Part shown: piece after piece, positions 59,891 through 64,000 of the stretch | How positions within the stretch are numbered: position 1 is the first letter of the stretch | Layout of the letters: every line of letters starts with the position of its first letter | DNA from: Lantana camara | Taxonomy: Eukaryota; Streptophyta; Magnoliopsida; Lamiales; Verbenaceae | Direction of reading: 5' to 3' | DNA: 64,000 bases | Assembly: GCA_037501455.1 (NCBI GenBank) | Contig: CM074855.1 | Span: forward strand, 34,133,001 to 34,197,000 | Notes under the pieces: generated by a model | What the model was told of the DNA's origin: nothing | Databases searched by the model: none | What the model saw: the letters and a program-made list of their open reading frames with translations, nothing else | Program-made: the position numbers and the translations under genes

Positions 59891-61479
59891 TTTAATTTAT
59901 TTAAAAGCTTATAAGATTATAATTGTACATTGTTTATAATTTAAAATATTATAATAAGAGATATCTATCGAATTGGAAGATAATAAATTGATTCAATTTA
60001 TTAATTTTAATAAATTTTGGTAATTATGTAAAATAAAATATTATGTAAATTGAATGAGCTATATAAGATAATTTTCGACAAAATCAATCTAAGTGAAATT
60101 CTGATTACATTGTGATTGATCAACACTATATATTATGTTAACAATATATATTTATATATATTGTATTTATATATTTATATTTAAGTATTCCTTGTGTTTA
60201 TATTTTTATATTGTTAAACAAGTGTTCTTCTTAGTTTGTTACTTCCTCTATTTTAGGATAACTATCGAAATATGATTGATGAGAAGATGAATTTTACATA
60301 TAAAATAGTTACGAAACAATTCTACATGATTGATGAGAATATACGAAGTAAGATATACTGCTGCCTTTAATAAATAAAAATGATGTCATTTAATTATACA
60401 ATTAAAGAAAAATAGAAAATATATGAATATTTTTATTTATTAATAAATAAAAATGATATATGAATATTTGCATTTATTAATAAATAAAAAATGATGTCAT
60501 TTAATTGTACAATTAAAGAAGAAGAGAAAATATATCAAACTTTTAGAGAGTGTACATGAAAAAGAAAAAATAATTTTTATAAATAGAGGCAAAATTTGAG
60601 GGAATGAAAGAAAAATACGTACTTAAATAGTCAACTGAGATATCAAAGTTCATATAATAGATAAAAGTTGAGCAAATGTTAGAAACTCATTACTAATTGA
60701 AAAAAATGTACGATAATTCTGAATTGGAGGTCATCAGACCAAAATTATATTAAATTAAGAATTCTAAGGAGACCAAATGCGTGTGCTTATAAATTTTTTT
60801 ACTTAAACATTCCTTGAAATTTTATATAAATATACTCTTTTAATTATTTCTATTACATATATAAAATCAATGATAAGAAAAATAACATAAATCTTAAATA
60901 ATACTCTTTAAAGAAATATAAATAAAAAAATGGAATGCAAGATCAAATAGCAAAGAGAGAAATAAAAAAGAGATAATAGATAATTAGTTAAAAGAAATAA
61001 TTACTTGATATAATATATATACACACATTCATAACAAAATTAAAAGACACACCAAATAATTCTTTTACTTGATTCAATAATGATGAATTTTGCAAATAAA
61101 GTTCTTTCACATGAAAAAAAATGCATGTATTTATTGATCTTATTATGTTCTACTTAGTTTTTTGAGTAAAGTTACAAGATTTGAAATATCAATTATTTAA
61201 TAATGAGATATTTGGAAGGTAGCCACACATGTCCATGTAATCGAGTTTTAAAAGAGACGGTTGCTATACTCTCATATTTTGATAATCTTGATATCATAAA
61301 TATAAAATTACAACACAAGAGCAACTTGATCAATTCATTTGTGTCGAATTTTTTTATTAGAAAAAGAATCTCGAAGTTTATGAGTTATTAGTTATAAAAT
61401 ACATGAAACATAAACCATGTGAATGATAAAAACTTAAATAATTCTTGTATGACGGATGAAGAATGTAAATATTATTACA

Positions 61480-61990
61480 CATGTCCATATTGTGAAAGCA
61501 CAATATAAGGTAAAGATGGATATCAGATCTATAAAAGGAGAAGAATTAGAGTAATGGTTCAAGTTTGCAATGCATAACTTTATAACTAATATATAATACC
61601 TTATAATCCATATCTCTTATTAACGTATAATTCTCACATTAACTTCATGATCTTTTATAGAGTGGCAACTGATAAATATCTTTATAAATATATTTACAAT
61701 GGGTATGAGAAAATGAGAATTAATATCACGTACAATATTAAACAAAACTCAGTAGATGAGATTGAACAATTTCAAAATGCTAGATTGGGTTTCAGCTCAA
61801 GAACCAATATGGAGAATTCTTTAATTTAATTTGAATGAAATTGATCAAGTAGTTATCGATTTAGATCTACATGTTCCAAAACAACAATACGTGAATCAAA
61901 ATTTGAAGGGTATTTTAACTTGCGATCCTTGCCCTAAACAATGATTAATTAACAATTTTCAATGTGCTTGAAAAGCGAAAAACAAGAATT
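61480..61990 (+). pseudogene. Helitron Rep domain remnant
   Basis: In one frame it reads DGYQIYKRRR, then YIIPYNPYLLLTYNSHINF, then KYLYKYIYNGYEK and FQNARLGFSS, matching in order the Helitron_like_N region (DGYP-YRRR, VPYNPYLL-KYNCHINVE, KYLYKYIYKG, ARW). In-frame stops lie near 61580-61595, and the ATG at 61647 begins the longest clear stretch, ending at 61829. The helicase part is not recognisable. The protein would nick and replicate Helitron ends; this copy is dead. Confidence 0.8.
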
Positions 61991-62379
61991 TTTTTAATAA
62001 AGAATTTCCAGGGTATTATGTATGAGACAAGAAAGGTAAATATAGAAGATATTTGGAGAAACAATTGATGGTGGAATGTAACAAACTATTGAAATAAGAA
62101 GAGATTATTTAATTGAAGTTGAGAATTAATTGGGTCCAATTTGGGAATAAACATACACGTTTATTTTATCTTAATCATAACGAGAAGAAGAAGGAATCAG
62201 AGAAATTGTGTCAAAATAGGTGATGACTACACCAACTGAAGCAACATATTTGGGAGTACTACGCCAAACTATTTAGTAGAGATACCACGGAAGAGATGAC
62301 AAATCTTGGTATTAGCTTGCACCAACGACCTGAGGTGGGAATAGAAAGATAACTTGACAAGAACGATCTCAAATGAAAA

Positions 62380-63432
62380 AAATCTTGTGGGTAGTGAAGA
62401 GCATGCACCTGTATAAAGTGTTGGGAGCAGATGATTTCCAAGCTTACTTTTTTCAAATCTATTGGGATATAGTAGGAGATTCAGTGGTGAAATTCATTAA
62501 TAATTGCATGGAGAGAGACGTACGATAAAGTCCGGTGGGATTTTTTTAAGTAAAACTCTAATTTTTTTTTCATGTCCCAACGAGAATCATCAATATCATT
62601 ATCAGCGGAATGAAAGGGGATACAACCAGAGATTCTATAGAAGGTTAGGGTGAAGCGATGAAGGCTGTATGGATAACGTGCGACATTAGATAAGGCAATC
62701 CACTCTCGCCTTATTTGTCTGTGCTCTGCATGGAATGACTAACGTATATGATAGAGAAGGTCATTTTGGTCGAACACTGTAAGCCAATTATGGTACGTCA
62801 GAGAGGCCCTCACATCTCACACTTGCTTTTTGTGGACGACATAATATTGGGAGCTAAATCTACGATGGATGGAGCGATATGCATTCAATGTGTGGTTGAG
62901 GCGTTTTGCAAGGCGTCAGGCCTCAAATTTAACTTCAGTAAATCACATATATTGTTCGCATCTTATATGCCAAATGATTTAAAGCATACAAATTACTAGA
63001 ATTTTAGGCATGGAAAGTACAGATAACTTAAGGAATTATTTAGTGGTGCTAATGAACTTTGGCCAAAACTATAGTAAGTTTGTCTCAACTGTGATTGAGA
63101 GTCTCGGAAAGCACCTCTTGAGATAGAAAGCCGAAATGCTAAACCTTTCCAGACGAATGACACTTATTCAGTCTATTACGAGCTCAATCCTCATCTACCA
63201 CATGCACACGAATTAGCTCCTCAATCACGTATGCGATAAATTTGATCAACTAAATAGCAGCTTTCTTTAGGCAACTAATATAACAAAGAAAAGAAATCAT
63301 CTTGTAGGGTGGAAGAATGTGACTAGAAAAAAATGAGAAGATGGATTAGGTCTTAGAGAAGCCCGGAAAAGCAATATAGTGATACTCACTAAAATGGGAT
63401 GGAGAATGCTCAACGAAAAGATGACGGTGTGG
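62380..63432 (+). pseudogene. LINE reverse transcriptase remnant
   Basis: The upstream part reads VLGADDFQAYFFQIYWDIVG (near 62425), corresponding to the PG-DGF RT block. A later frame (62748-62999) reads GPHISHLLFVDDIILGAKS, with the catalytic FVDD at 62829-62840, then CKASGLKFNFSKS. GNPLSPYL precedes it near 62695. Stops and frameshifts are common. An LTR interrupts it at 63433. Confidence 0.8.
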
Positions 63433-64000
63433 TGTAGCACCCGGAACGCCGAGATGCCACACCCCCGCACCATGAGTCTAGCTCACACATGAAATTAGTA
63501 GTCCATATATGAACCGGACTCATGGCGAACGGGTGACAATAAAAAAAAAACTCAAAAGCTAGGTGGGTACCCTCAAAGACTACCAATAAACAATTCAAAA
63601 CAATAAAAGCGGAAGCAATAGCAATCAATACTTATAGGTACCATATTTACATATTTACTTATAGATACCAACATTTATATAATAGTAGGTACCAACACTT
63701 ATCAATACATTATCATCTCCTATACATCATACATGTATAATAACCCAAAACCACTAACATGATAAGCCGAAAATACCAAGAACATGAAAATGCAATGCTA
63801 GACTCAACTCGACAACTGGACACGACTCGGACTCCCGCCTAGCACGCCACTGACAGTACCTGAAAAGTGTGAGGTGTCAGTCTACCACAGACTGAGTGAG
63901 GGGTTTATAAATAAATATTCGCGCAAGTAACGTGCAAGCCATAATCTCGGGTAAGGGTTTGGAAAATTTACGCTCAAGTAGGAATGCATATATAGTTAAA
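63433..64000 (-). repeat. LTR, partial, antisense (runs off window)
   Basis: Starts TGTAGCACCCGG, the complement of an LTR end, after TGTGG (63428-63432, candidate TSD). It shares the CGCCATGAG box region, the hairpin TCAGTCT/AGACTGA (63877-63895) and TAATCTCGGG near 63940. Closest in appearance to the solo LTR at 34902. Confidence 0.85.

Larger units (their letters stand above)
59535..64000 (+). mobile_element. Helitron 3, runs off window, cut by an LTR at 63433
   Basis: The head TATATTATAAAAACACGAG follows Helitron 2's CTAG. It contains the best Rep remnant (61480-61990) and a LINE passenger (62380-63432), colinear with Helitron 1. Confidence 0.65.

Overview
The window reads as intergenic DNA from a repeat-rich flowering plant, most likely a eudicot. 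The evidence is AT-rich flanks, a chromodomain-bearing Ty3/gypsy element, plant-type CACTA, hAT and Helitron ends, L1-type LINEs with a Gag-like ORF1, and LTRs beginning TGTAAC and ending GTTACA or GCTACA. I found no intact host gene. The species cannot be named from this sequence alone.

Layout. Bases 1-9024 are a Tekay-like Ty3/gypsy retrotransposon whose 5' LTR starts outside the window; its gag-pro and pol are broken by a frameshift, a stop in front of the chromodomain and an altered protease motif. Bases 9025-11575 hold copia-type debris: a probable antisense LTR, then a short LTR with PBS and a shortened reverse transcriptase. Bases 12825-16345 hold a CACTA right end, a 5'-truncated LINE with a 19-bp target-site duplication (TSD), and a CACTA MITE with an ATA TSD inside an AT-rich tandem repeat. 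Bases 17534-34372 are a three-level nest: a long inverted repeat (with a hAT MITE inside) was hit by a full-length LINE (20-bp TSD), which was hit by an 8.4-kb non-autonomous LTR element, LARD A (TSD GTAAC). Bases 34902-37622 are a solo LTR (TSD TATAC).

From 37899 to the end lie head-to-tail Helitrons. Two of the units carry the same pair of remnants, Helitron Rep followed by LINE reverse transcriptase. The first unit was hit by a 4-kb solo LTR, D (TSD AATTG). D was hit by non-autonomous element LARD B (TSD TTTAT), and B by solo LTR C (TSD GTGAG). The second unit carries a decayed LTR. The third is cut by another LTR that runs off the window.

The strongest candidate for something undescribed is an architecture shared by LTRs that otherwise look diverged. 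Each carries an array of 16- to 22-bp GC-rich palindromes arranged in pairs, 31-34 bp centre to centre, with pairs 42-68 bp apart. The palindrome sequence differs between families (GACAC..GTGTC, GGGAACGGCCGTTCCC, ATCCACGGCCGTGGAT) but the spacing does not. The arrays lie between a donor-like and an acceptor-like splice signal, followed by a conserved short exon-like block, a conserved GGTGAGG donor, conserved hairpins, and a CAG acceptor before GCTAGGCGGG. This suggests a structured, possibly spliced LTR leader held constant across autonomous and non-autonomous elements. All functional statements about it are inference.
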